Assembly (NCBI RefSeq): GCF_017377775.1
Contig: NZ_JAFVLN010000007.1
Span: 248,001-312,000 of the forward strand
DNA from: Streptomyces sp. VRA16 Mangrove soil
Lineage (GTDB): Bacteria > Actinomycetota > Actinomycetes > Streptomycetales > Streptomycetaceae
DNA length: 64,000 bases
Direction: 5' to 3'
Shown here: positions 23,828-31,559 of the stretch, one piece after another
How the letters are laid out: each line of letters starts with the position of its first letter
Numbering within the stretch: the first letter of the stretch is position 1
The notes under the pieces: generated by a model
The model's input: only the letters and a program-made list of their open reading frames with translations
Database searches by the model: none
Told to the model about the DNA's origin: nothing
Program-made: the position numbers and the translations under genes

Positions 23828-24949
23828 TCAGGTGAGCTGCTGACCGAGTTCGGTCAGGGTCTGCGCGGTCGTTGAGAGCGGATAGCGAGCGGCGTTCGCG
23901 TAGCCCGCCTGTCGAAGCGCGGGCAGGAGGCCCAGTGCGGTGCGTAGCCGATCCAGGTCGCGGGCGAGTGTGGCGGGCTGGGATAAGTCGGTGGCCATTC
24001 CGGAAGCAGCGAGAACCTCGTTGAGGCCGGGCACCGGCTGGTGGAGGACGGGCAGGCCGCAGGCTTGGGCCTCCAGTGCGACCAGGCCCATGGCCTCCAA
24101 GGTCGTGGACGGCATGACCAGCGCGTCGTGCTCGGCGAAGGCTTTCCACAGCTGTGGGCGGCGGAGCCAGCCGAGATACCGGGCCCGCACTCCGGACCGC
24201 TGGAGCAGCGGGGCCAGCGCGTGGAACTGGGCTCTGGGGGCGGCGATGCTCAGCTCGATGCCTGGAATGGGTGCCAGGGCTGTGACCAGGTGCTCGGCTC
24301 CCTTCTCGGCGGTCAGCCGCCCTGCATACAGCAGCCGCAGGTGGCTGGCCGAGCTGCGGGAGGGCCGGGGTGGTGGATCGGTGAGCAGGTGGTCGGGGAT
24401 TCCCCAGGGGATGTGGACAATCTTGCGGCGGTCGGCCTGTGGGGCGAGTTGGAGGAGGTGATCAGCCATCGCGCCGGTGGGGACCACGATGGCGTCGGCG
24501 GTCCTCGCTGTCTCGCGAAGGACTTGGAGTTGGTCGCGGTGGGCTTCAGCGAAGAGCAGGTCGGTGCCGTGGACCAACGCGATCCTCGGGTGGTTCGGCA
24601 GTGCACGGAGCAAGGCGGGTGTGGCGCCGAACGCGAGGTGTTGCAGGTGCAGTACGCCGATCTGCGCGGGGTCGATCGCGGTCACCAGGGCCTGGCGCAG
24701 CTCCGCGACGTAGCGACTGAAGAGGGCGCCCTCCAGACACTTCCCGGACACCGGAAGAACGTTGAGCCCGGCCGGGAGTCGGGTTCTGGGGTCGGCGGGC
24801 GCCAGCATGAAAGCCCGCGCGGGGATCAATGGGTTGTCGCCCGTGTAGAGGTCGAGGAAGAGTTCGACGCTGCCTCCCGGGCTGCCGGCCGGAAGGTCCA
24901 GGAAGGTGGCGGCCAGCGGACCCGCGTCCGAGCGTACGACGGGATTCAC
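23828..24949 (-). CDS. glycosyltransferase family 4 type (GT-B)
   Basis: 373 residues from GTG 24949, overlapping the stop of the upstream gene (GTGA). The C-terminal half has the GT4 nucleotide-sugar signature: LRLLYAGRLTAEKGAEHLV and MPSTTLEAMGLVALEAQACG (E-x7-E). The N-terminal half lacks a clear G-G-x-E start loop but has GGSVELFLDLYTGDNPL and LHLQHLAFGATPALLRALP. It probably transfers a sugar from an NDP-sugar to a small molecule or lipid in the cytosol. Its coupling with deaminase, phosphatase and enolpyruvyltransferase genes suggests a tailoring role in the same pathway. Confidence 0.85.
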   Translation of the reverse strand: MNPVVRSDAGPLAATFLDLPAGSPGGSVELFLDLYTGDNPLIPARAFMLAPADPRTRLPAGLNVLPVSGKCLEGALFSRYVAELRQALVTAIDPAQIGVLHLQHLAFGATPALLRALPNHPRIALVHGTDLLFAEAHRDQLQVLRETARTADAIVVPTGAMADHLLQLAPQADRRKIVHIPWGIPDHLLTDPPPRPSRSSASHLRLLYAGRLTAEKGAEHLVTALAPIPGIELSIAAPRAQFHALAPLLQRSGVRARYLGWLRRPQLWKAFAEHDALVMPSTTLEAMGLVALEAQACGLPVLHQPVPGLNEVLAASGMATDLSQPATLARDLDRLRTALGLLPALRQAGYANAARYPLSTTAQTLTELGQQLT

Positions 24950-25482
24950 AGCGCTCCTTGAGGGATCTCTTCGTACAGGCGGGAGATGTCGATGCCGTTC
25001 GTGGCCGCGTACTTGGCGTGCTGTTGCTGGTAGCTGGCCGGGACGCCGAGGGCCGTGAGGAAGACGAGCTTGCCGAAGGTCATTCCCGGATAGACCCGGG
25101 CGGGTTTCGCGGCCCGGATCTCCAGGGTCCAGCGGATCGCGTGGCCCTGGTGGCCGAGTGGGGCGGAGACGTGGACCCAGATGCCCAGGGCGCCGATGGT
25201 GCGGTCGCCGTTGAGTAGTTGCGCGTAAGTTTCCGAGCCGGTCTTCTCCAGGGTCACGCCGAGATAGAGCACTCCGGGCTGCAGGACCAACCCGGAGGCA
25301 GGGATGGGGTGTTCGGTGAACCTGGTGGGTGCGGCGGCGTCGAGTTCGCTGTCGCAGATGCGGATCGTGTCGCCCAGGCGCCAGTCGTAGGAGTTGGGGG
25401 AGAGCCGTGCTGGGTCGTAGGGGGCGATGGTGATCTCTCCTGTGCCGACGGCGGCGGCGATGGCCGGGCCTGTGAGGATCAT
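24946..25482 (-). CDS. dCTP deaminase homologue lacking the S-R-S-S loop
   Basis: 178 residues. The Dcd/dUTPase fold is recognisable: MILTGPAIAAAVGTGEITI, then SPNSYDWRLGDTI, LQPGVLYLGVTLE and YPGMTFGKLVFL. The catalytic Glu (Glu138 in E. coli Dcd) is kept as Glu121 in RWTLEI. The substrate loop that normally reads GRSSxxRLG is NGDRTIGALG, so the conserved Arg, Ser and second Arg are gone. On its own it should not deaminate dCTP. It overlaps its paralogue by 4 nt (25479-25482) and the glycosyltransferase by 4 nt. I infer a complementing hetero-oligomer with that paralogue. Confidence 0.85.
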   Translation of the reverse strand: MILTGPAIAAAVGTGEITIAPYDPARLSPNSYDWRLGDTIRICDSELDAAAPTRFTEHPIPASGLVLQPGVLYLGVTLEKTGSETYAQLLNGDRTIGALGIWVHVSAPLGHQGHAIRWTLEIRAAKPARVYPGMTFGKLVFLTALGVPASYQQQHAKYAATNGIDISRLYEEIPQGAL

Positions 25483-26018
25483 GAGGCGACCGCCTGGATG
25501 GGTGCCGCGTCCCGCCAGTAGCGGGAGGGCTGCGGGCCGGTGGCGCCCTGGTACTTGCCGCGGTACGGATCGACGTCGCCGGTGGAGACGAAGAACATGA
25601 CCTGCCCGATCTTCATGCCCGCGTAGACCCGCAGCGGGCGGATGGGCGAGAGCATCAGCGTCCACTGACCGTGGAACCCGATGTCGCCGATCGGCGCGGT
25701 GATCTCCACGAACAGGCCGAGGCGGCCCACCGACGAACGGCCGAACAGCAGCGGGACGAAGACGTCCGAGCCGACCTCCTCGACGGTGTGGCCCAGGTAC
25801 AGCTCTCCGGGCTGGAGAACGTAGCCGTCCTTCCCGATCAGGACGGAGCAGGTGGGGTTGGCGCGGTGGGCGTCGATGACCTCGGCGGCGTAGGTCAGCA
25901 GGGTCGGGCCGAGGCGGACGTTGTAGCTGTTGGGGTTCGTCTGGTCCGGGGCGAAGGGCGTGATCCGTAAGCGGCCGTCGGCCACGGCAGCATTGATCTC
26001 AGGTCCGGTGAGGATCAT
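25479..26018 (-). CDS. dCTP deaminase homologue lacking the catalytic Glu
   Basis: 179 residues, same fold as its downstream neighbour (identical start MILTGP). The substrate loop is intact: FGRSSVGRLGL (Arg94, Ser95, Ser96, Arg99). The position of the catalytic Glu is Met122 (QWTLMLS). The C-terminus retains KYQGATGPQPSRYW, the tail that closes over the nucleotide in the family. It thus has the half of the active site that the neighbour lacks, and lacks the half the neighbour has. It overlaps the downstream gene by 4 nt and the upstream phosphatase gene by 20 nt. Confidence 0.85.
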   Translation of the reverse strand: MILTGPEINAAVADGRLRITPFAPDQTNPNSYNVRLGPTLLTYAAEVIDAHRANPTCSVLIGKDGYVLQPGELYLGHTVEEVGSDVFVPLLFGRSSVGRLGLFVEITAPIGDIGFHGQWTLMLSPIRPLRVYAGMKIGQVMFFVSTGDVDPYRGKYQGATGPQPSRYWRDAAPIQAVAS

Positions 26019-27243
26019 TGCTCGCCTCCTTCGTGGGACTGGCGGAGGTCAGGACGCGGCATACGGCCTGTCCAAGTCGTAGGCCGGCCTGATGAGTTCG
26101 TCCGCCGAGGTAGCTGTCGGCGAGGTAGTCGGTGGTCAGCACGGTGCGGACCGTCGGTGGCAGGTGAGCGGGGGCGGTGACGAGAGGGCCGAGGCGTTCA
26201 GTGAGGAGGTCGAGCAGGTTGCCGTGGTCCTGGGCGTGATCCTCGGGGAGGAAGGCGTGCACGAGCTGGTTGCCGAAGGGCTCGATGGCCAGCAGGTCGC
26301 CGAGGGTGAGGGTGGTGCCGAGCCGGACACTGCGCAGGGCGGTCTCGTTGAGGACGACCGCGTCTGCGCCGAGACCGGTGTGCAGTCGGTCGGCGATCTC
26401 TTCGAGCAGCTGACGGCGGTCCACGAGTGTGTTGCGGAGAGGCTCGGCCACGGCGCCGAGGGGACTTTTCAGCTGCTGTCCGATGGCTGAGATCTCCGCC
26501 AGCAGAGCGGTGAGGTCGCGGGGAGCGGCAGGGGCGTCGGGGAAGGTGCCGGTGCGGGCAGCCCAGCCGCTGCCGACGGGTTCGGCGGCGGCGTATCCGA
26601 CGCCGAGTTCGCGTCCCTTGACCACCAAGGTGTCGCCGACGTGCACGGGCCCGAGGGTGTCGCTGTGGCAGTGCCCGGCGAAGATGACGTCGGCGAACGG
26701 GCAGGCGGCGGCTAGCTTCAGGTCCTCCTCGAAGCCGGAGTGGGACAGCACCATCCAGGCGTCGGCGCGGTGGTGGTGCTCCAGCATCACTTCGCGCAGG
26801 GCCTGGGCGGGATTGGTGACGCGGTGGCCGGCGCGTTGATCGACGGGAATGGCGTTGAACGCCTGCGGGCCCATCACCGCGGTGACGGCGACTCGTCGCC
26901 CGCCGATGTTCTGCATGCGTACGCGATCGAAGAGCGGCCCGCCCTTGTCGTCGGTCGTGTTCGCGCACACCGTCATCTGGTGCAGTTGCGGCTCGAAGTA
27001 GTGCGGCCAGCCGTGGTTTCCGGGCGAGAGCACGTCGTACAGGGTGGTGAGGACTTCGCGCTCGATGCGCCCCTTGCCCAGGTGGTAGAAGCCGCTGCCC
27101 TCGAAGAAGTCGCCGCAGTCCACGATCAGGCTGTCGGGCCTGGCGGCGTGGAGGTAGGCGAGCATCGGGATGGCCGAGTCGAAGGCGGAGTGGACGTCGG
27201 TCGTGGCGATGATCTGCCGGAACTGCCTGGGCTGCCGGTTCAC
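25999..27243 (-). CDS. 5'-nucleotidase/calcineurin-like metallophosphatase
   Basis: 414 residues from GTG 27243, whose GTGA overlaps the stop of the MurA-like gene. Metal-binding motifs appear in order: ATTDVHSAFD, VDCGDFFEGS, LSPGNHGW, LSHSGFEED and GHCHSD. The C-terminal part (ALRSVRLGTTLTLGDLLAIE, PFGNQLVHAFL) resembles the 5'-nucleotidase C-terminal substrate domain. No signal peptide is present, unlike periplasmic or cell-wall UshA-type enzymes, so it should act on an intracellular nucleotide or phospho-intermediate. In this operon it could dephosphorylate the product of the enolpyruvyltransferase. That role is inference. Confidence 0.85.
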   Translation of the reverse strand: MNRQPRQFRQIIATTDVHSAFDSAIPMLAYLHAARPDSLIVDCGDFFEGSGFYHLGKGRIEREVLTTLYDVLSPGNHGWPHYFEPQLHQMTVCANTTDDKGGPLFDRVRMQNIGGRRVAVTAVMGPQAFNAIPVDQRAGHRVTNPAQALREVMLEHHHRADAWMVLSHSGFEEDLKLAAACPFADVIFAGHCHSDTLGPVHVGDTLVVKGRELGVGYAAAEPVGSGWAARTGTFPDAPAAPRDLTALLAEISAIGQQLKSPLGAVAEPLRNTLVDRRQLLEEIADRLHTGLGADAVVLNETALRSVRLGTTLTLGDLLAIEPFGNQLVHAFLPEDHAQDHGNLLDLLTERLGPLVTAPAHLPPTVRTVLTTDYLADSYLGGRTHQAGLRLGQAVCRVLTSASPTKEASNDPHRT

Positions 27244-28559
27244 GGGAGCACCTCGCAGATGTCGGCGCCCAAGGCGTGCAGCTTGACGGGCAGGTCGGCG
27301 TGGCCGCGTCGGAGCTGTTCGAGGCCGCCGAGGGTGGTCACGCCGTGCGCGGTGAGGCCGGCGATGAGCAGGGCGGAGCCCGTGCGGATGTCGGTGGCCT
27401 CCACTCCGGTACCCGTCAGCTGCTGCGGCCCGGCGAAGCGGCACCGTGTGGACGACAGTTCGTCGATCGCGGCGCCGAGACGGACGAGTTGGGGCAGCAG
27501 ATTGCCGTGGCGGCCGGGGTTGATGTCGTCGGCGAACAGGTGGTCGCCGGGAAGGGCGAGCGCCAGGGCCATCAGCGGTGGTTCGAAGTCCGCGTCCAGG
27601 CCGCCGGGGGTCAGGGAGGCGATGGCTCGCAGTGGGCGACCGGTGGGCCGCGCGTTCTCGGCCTGGACAGCGAGGGTGCCGTCCTTTGACTCGGCAGGTA
27701 CGCCGAGCCAGTTCAGGGCGTTGACGAGGGGTACGACGTCGTCGCTGCGGACGCCGAGGATGTGTGCGTTGCCTCCGCTCACCGCGACCGCGCAGGCCAG
27801 CGTGCCCGCCTCGATCTTGTCGCCGGGCACCCTCCACGCGAGCGTGTCGTCGGTGACGGACCGAGGTGGCTGGAGCGCGAGGACGGTCTCGCTAACTCGG
27901 CACTCCCACCCAGCGGTCTTCAACGCCTCTACGACACTGAGCACTTCGGGCGACAGGTTCGGCTGGCCCAGACGCAGTGGCCGTCCGGCGACGACCGCGC
28001 GCAGGACGGCGGCGATGCTCGCCCCGCGGGACCGGAAGGGCAGCATGACCGATACCGTGCCGCGTCCACCCGTGGCCGCTTCGACGAGGTAGCCGTGGTC
28101 ATCGACGGTTGTGCGGTCACCGAAGCGCTCGTACACCTTGAAGTGCTGCTCCATCCCGCGCTCCCCGATGGCGCAACCGCCCGGCCACGGCAAGCGGGCC
28201 CGCCCGTACGCGCCGAGCAGTGCCGGGACCAGGTAGTACGAGGCCCGGATGCGGGCGGCGACGGCGGGGTCCGGATCGGGCTGGGGCTTGTCGCTCGGCA
28301 GGATCACCGTGGTGTGCGGATCGCTGACCGGGCGGGCTGCGTGCCAGCCGGTCTGCTGGAGCAGGGTGAGCATCGTCTCGACATCCGTGTTCGCCGGGAC
28401 ATTGCGCAGGTTCACCGGGCGGTGGATGGCCGCCGCGGCGGCCAGCAGGGGCAGGGCCGCGTTCTTCGATCCGTCGACGGTCACGGTCCCGGTCAGCGGA
28501 ACGCTCGGTCGTACGGCGACCACTTCGGCCGCGACTGGGGGAATCCGTACGGCAGGCAA
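27240..28559 (-). CDS. MurA-like enolpyruvyltransferase
   Basis: 439 residues of the EPSP synthase/MurA fold. GSKNAALPLLAA (Lys32, Asn33) matches the MurA substrate loop. RASYYLVPALLGAYG follows, then LPWPGGCAIGERG with the Cys129 that in MurA binds phosphoenolpyruvate and is the fosfomycin target. ADFEPPLMALALALPG keeps the catalytic-region Asp. The TTG start at 28559 is supported by GAGGAG 8 nt upstream, and the preceding gene ends 3 nt before it. A second MurA-like enzyme inside a cargo operon is more likely a specialised enolpyruvyl transferase (as NikO/PolA in nikkomycin/polyoxin pathways) than the housekeeping peptidoglycan enzyme. Substrate unknown. Confidence 0.9.
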   Translation of the reverse strand: MPAVRIPPVAAEVVAVRPSVPLTGTVTVDGSKNAALPLLAAAAAIHRPVNLRNVPANTDVETMLTLLQQTGWHAARPVSDPHTTVILPSDKPQPDPDPAVAARIRASYYLVPALLGAYGRARLPWPGGCAIGERGMEQHFKVYERFGDRTTVDDHGYLVEAATGGRGTVSVMLPFRSRGASIAAVLRAVVAGRPLRLGQPNLSPEVLSVVEALKTAGWECRVSETVLALQPPRSVTDDTLAWRVPGDKIEAGTLACAVAVSGGNAHILGVRSDDVVPLVNALNWLGVPAESKDGTLAVQAENARPTGRPLRAIASLTPGGLDADFEPPLMALALALPGDHLFADDINPGRHGNLLPQLVRLGAAIDELSSTRCRFAGPQQLTGTGVEATDIRTGSALLIAGLTAHGVTTLGGLEQLRRGHADLPVKLHALGADICEVLP

Positions 28560-28562
28560 CAG

Positions 28563-28997
28563 TCAACTCCTCTGCTGGGGAAGGTGTGCTGCAGGGACTG
28601 GAAGCGGGGCGCTGAACTCGAATTCGGCCCAGCAGCGCTTGCCGGAGGGCAGCGGGTCGAATCCGTGGCGATCCGCGAGCGCGGCGACAAGGAACAGGCC
28701 GCGGCCGTCCTCCGCCTCTGCATGAGGCAGGCCGACCTTGGGGATGTCGGAGTTGGCGTCGGTCACAGCGATCCGCAGTGCTTTGCCGTGCAGGTCGGCG
28801 CCGGCCGTGATCGGCCCTTCGTGTGCGTGTCGCACCGCATTGGTGATCAGCTCTGAGGCCACCAACTCGGCCGCGTCCAGGAGCTCGGATCCCAGGACGG
28901 CACCCCAATCCCGTATCTCCTCCGCGATCTGCTGGCGCGCGGACGCGGCGCCGGCAGATGTGCCGGAGACGGAAATCCGGATGTGGTGCGCTTCCAT
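28563..28997 (-). CDS. anti-sigma-type ATP-binding protein (HATPase, GHKL)
   Basis: 144 residues from ATG 28997 with GGAGG 7 nt upstream. The N box is AELVASELITNAVRHAHEG and the G1 box is EDGRGLFLVAALADRHG, as in RsbW/SpoIIAB-like Streptomyces proteins. Known: these often act as anti-sigma kinases or pair with small regulators. It is the first gene of the minus-strand operon and is divergent from an HTH-TPR regulator, a common regulatory pairing in Streptomyces. Confidence 0.85.
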   Translation of the reverse strand: MEAHHIRISVSGTSAGAASARQQIAEEIRDWGAVLGSELLDAAELVASELITNAVRHAHEGPITAGADLHGKALRIAVTDANSDIPKVGLPHAEAEDGRGLFLVAALADRHGFDPLPSGKRCWAEFEFSAPLPVPAAHLPQQRS

Positions 28998-29073
28998 GAG
29001 CGGCCTCCTGGATCGGTTCGGCCACTCCACGCAACCGCCCCACGAGCCCCTCGAACCAGGACATGTGCCAGTG

Positions 29074-29099
29074 CTGCATGGTCTATGCAGGAGCTGCAT
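29074..29099. promoter_or_regulatory. putative operator between divergent cluster arms
   Basis: CTGCAT (29074-29079), ATGCAG (29085-29090) and CTGCAT (29094-29099) give one dyad plus a third half-site, centred between the two divergent start codons (28997 and 29165). Suggested target of the HTH-TPR regulator. Confidence 0.5.
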
Positions 29100-29164
29100 C
29101 ACGGTGAACTGCCAGTCCATTACGCTCGGTTGAGCAGGCAGGATCGGCGACGGCAGGAGGAGCC

Positions 29165-30454
29165 GTGGCACAGATGGCCGACGCGCAGAGCGAAGCGAGA
29201 CGGATCGGTGAAGTGATTCGTCAGGCACGCGTATTACAGCGGCGCTCGCAGGCGGACGTCGCCTCCGCCCTGGGCTATCACCAGTCCAAGGTGAGCCGCC
29301 TGGAAGGCGGCAGGGGCACGGACGACGTCCGCGTGCTGCGCGAAGTCGCGCAGGTACTGGCGATTCCGCCGCACCGCCTCGGCCTCGCCGCCGCTTCGGA
29401 CATCAGCCCCGTCGATCCCGAGACATCCGAGACAGAGGACATGCGCCGCCGTACCGTTCTCGCCGCCGGCATCGCCGCGCTCGCGGCCCCCACCATCCCC
29501 GGCACCGCCCACCAGGACCTGGTGCAGTCCCTGCTGCCCGGAGCAGCCCGAGTGACCGCCGAACCGGTGCCGGATCTCCAGAGCCTGCGAGACCAAGTCG
29601 CAGGCGTACGACGCCTCTTCTGCACCTGCGACTACACGAAGCTGGAGGGCGCGCTGCCCGTCCTGATCGGGCAGCTGCGGCAGGCCATCAGCGAAAGCCC
29701 CGGCTCGAGCGACCTGTCCGGTCTCCTCGCCACGACGTACCAGACCTCGGCGAGTCTCCTGCTCAAACAGAGCGACCAGGGGAACGCCTGGCTCGCGGTC
29801 GGACGCGCCATGGCCGAGGCCGAACGCTCCGGCGACCCCGTCGTCCTCGCCTCCAGCGTCCGCGTCCACGCCCACGCCCTGGCCCGCGACAGCCACACCG
29901 CCCAGGCCGTCACCCTCGTCCGGCACACCGCCGACCAGCTCACGGGCTCCTACGACCAGCGCTCCCCGAGGTATCTCGCGGCACTCGGGCTGCTGCTCCT
30001 GCGCGGGGTCACCGCTGCCAGCAGCGGCGGCGACCGCTCCGCCACCCAGGACTTCCTCACCGAGGCGAAGCAAGTCGCCCGCTACGTCGCGCTCGACAGC
30101 CCCGACGCCTGGGCCAACTTCAGCCCGACCAACGTCGCCCTGCACGGACTCAGCGCGGCCGTCGTCTTCGGCGACGCGGGCGTCGCCCTGGACACCGCCC
30201 GCCCTCTCATGCGCCGCCACATCCCCGTCCCCGAACGCCGCGCCGCCCTGTGGATCGAGGCCGCCCGCGCCTACAGCCAGCAGGCCCGCCTGGCCGACGG
30301 GTACCAGGCCCTGCGCATCGCCGAGAGCTGCGCGGCCCAGGACATCCGCCGCCCGGCCGTCCGCGAGCTGGTGGCCGACATGGCCGCTCGTGACCGCCGC
30401 CGTACGCTGCCCGAACTGCACCGCTTCAGTCGCCAACTGGGAGTCCCCGCGTGA
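29165..30454 (+). CDS. XRE-type HTH regulator with TPR-like helical domain
   Basis: 429 residues. Residues about 10-70 form the HTH domain (IGEVIRQARVLQRRSQADVA, then SALGYHQSKVSRLEGGRGTD). A hydrophobic segment RRRTVLAAGIAALAAPTIPG follows, and residues 130-420 form a long helical repeat region (LIGQLRQAISESPG ..., ALGLLLLRGVTAASSGGD ..., RRAALWIEAARAYSQQARLA). This build is standard for Streptomyces peptide- or small-molecule-sensing regulators. Start GTG 29165 follows AGGAGGAG closely; ATG 29174 is the alternative. Its stop overlaps the flavoprotein start (GTGA). Likely controls both arms of the cluster. Confidence 0.85.
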   Translation: MAQMADAQSEARRIGEVIRQARVLQRRSQADVASALGYHQSKVSRLEGGRGTDDVRVLREVAQVLAIPPHRLGLAAASDISPVDPETSETEDMRRRTVLAAGIAALAAPTIPGTAHQDLVQSLLPGAARVTAEPVPDLQSLRDQVAGVRRLFCTCDYTKLEGALPVLIGQLRQAISESPGSSDLSGLLATTYQTSASLLLKQSDQGNAWLAVGRAMAEAERSGDPVVLASSVRVHAHALARDSHTAQAVTLVRHTADQLTGSYDQRSPRYLAALGLLLLRGVTAASSGGDRSATQDFLTEAKQVARYVALDSPDAWANFSPTNVALHGLSAAVVFGDAGVALDTARPLMRRHIPVPERRAALWIEAARAYSQQARLADGYQALRIAESCAAQDIRRPAVRELVADMAARDRRRTLPELHRFSRQLGVPA

Positions 30455-31020
30455 GTGATCAGCCAGACCAGCAGACCGAGCCGACCCAGAAGAAGCCCTT
30501 CCTGTACGTCGTCGTGTGCGCCTGCGGCATCGCCGGTGACGTCGGCAAGCTGATCACTGCGGCCCAGGAGGCGAACTGGGATGTCGGCGTCGTCGCCACC
30601 CCGCAGGGCCTCGGCTTCATAGACGCCGAGGCCATCGAGGCGCAGACCGGCTACCCGATCCGCTCGGCCTGGCGACAGCCCGGCGACCCGCGCCCGCTGC
30701 CGCCCGCCGACGCCATCGCGGTGGCGCCGGCGACCTTCAACACGATCAACAAGTGGGCTGCGGGGATCTCCGACACCTTGGCGCTGGGCATCCTGTGCGA
30801 GGCATACGGGATGGGCATCCCGATCGCTGCCTTCCCGTACGTGAACGCGGCCCAGGCCGCCCATCCCGCGTACGCGCGCAGCCTCGACGTGCTGCGCGAG
30901 ATGGGCGTCCTGATCGGCTCGTACGAGCCCCACAAGCCGAAGGCCGGGGGCGGTGCCGACCGCTACCGCTGGGAGGAAGCGCTGGAGCTGCTCGCTCCTG
31001 AGCTGTCCGCACGGGCCTGA
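30451..31020 (+). CDS. flavoprotein (PPC-decarboxylase/CoaC-like fold)
   Basis: 189 residues from GTG 30451. The fold is that of FMN-binding Cys decarboxylases: LYVVVCACGIAGDVGKLITA (phosphate loop), a central PPADAIAVAPATFNTINKWA (the P-A-x-x-N-T motif with N-K-W in place of N-T-M-A/N-K-I), GISDTLALGILCEA and AAFPYVN. Known: members decarboxylate C-terminal cysteines or phosphopantothenoylcysteine, or use FMN in other ways. The usual catalytic His of the family is not obvious near the N-terminus. Co-transcribed with the HTH-TPR regulator, it probably belongs to the same pathway as the divergent operon. Confidence 0.8.
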   Translation: MSDQPDQQTEPTQKKPFLYVVVCACGIAGDVGKLITAAQEANWDVGVVATPQGLGFIDAEAIEAQTGYPIRSAWRQPGDPRPLPPADAIAVAPATFNTINKWAAGISDTLALGILCEAYGMGIPIAAFPYVNAAQAAHPAYARSLDVLREMGVLIGSYEPHKPKAGGGADRYRWEEALELLAPELSARA

Positions 31021-31075
31021 TCTGCGCCGCCATACATTCGGGGCGGCTGCCCGAGTCGGATCTGGTCGCGTTACG

Positions 31076-31456
31076 TCAGAAGGCGTACGGGGTGAAGGGG
31101 CGAGTCGGTTCGACTATCAGGCCGAGGATGCGATCGAGCTCGGCCCGGTCGTCCTTGCTCATCAGCTCGACCGCGTTGCCGAGGGTCTTCTCGGTGACCC
31201 GTTCCATGAACGGGGCGAGGAAGCGCTGCAGGGTGTCGGGGCTTTCCTCCTTCGTGCGCAGGTATTCCATGTAGCACTGGTGCTGTGCGCCGAACTCTTC
31301 GAACTCGGCCTTGGTAGCGGAGAGGGCCGTTGCCTGCTCCTCCTCGGTGAACGGGCGCCCGGAGCTGTGAGTCCAAGTGTTGCTGTCGGATCGGAGCTTG
31401 AAGTCCGAGTGGCACAGGAGAGCGACGACATGCGGTCGGATGTCGGTCGAGGGCAT
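31076..31456 (-). CDS. small unknown protein
   Basis: 126 residues from ATG 31456 with GGAAGGAA upstream. Soluble and helical, acidic in the middle (EEEQATALSATKAEFEEFGA), ending TRPFTPYAF. Not recognised. It lies between the flavoprotein and the relaxase, downstream of a terminator-type hairpin that separates it from the mobilization genes. Confidence 0.6.
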   Translation of the reverse strand: MPSTDIRPHVVALLCHSDFKLRSDSNTWTHSSGRPFTEEEQATALSATKAEFEEFGAQHQCYMEYLRTKEESPDTLQRFLAPFMERVTEKTLGNAVELMSKDDRAELDRILGLIVEPTRPFTPYAF

Positions 31457-31502
31457 GCAGGAAATTCCTTCCGGAGTTCGGGGTTGAGGCCCAAATACTC
31501 CG

Positions 31503-31535
31503 GACGATCCCCGGTTTCGGTAACCGGGGATCGTC
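31503..31535 (-). terminator. hairpin after the relaxase gene
   Basis: A perfect 14-bp stem (31503-31516 / 31522-31535) with a 5-nt loop lies 25 nt past the relaxase stop on the minus strand. Confidence 0.8.
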
Positions 31536-31559
31536 GGCTATGTTCCGCTCGCTCGCTGG

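Noticed and set aside
25999..27837. 612-residue version of the metallophosphatase
   Set aside because: The first about 195 residues are Arg-rich antisense-like sequence within the MurA-like gene. GTG 27243 with the GTGA overlap gives a complete domain.
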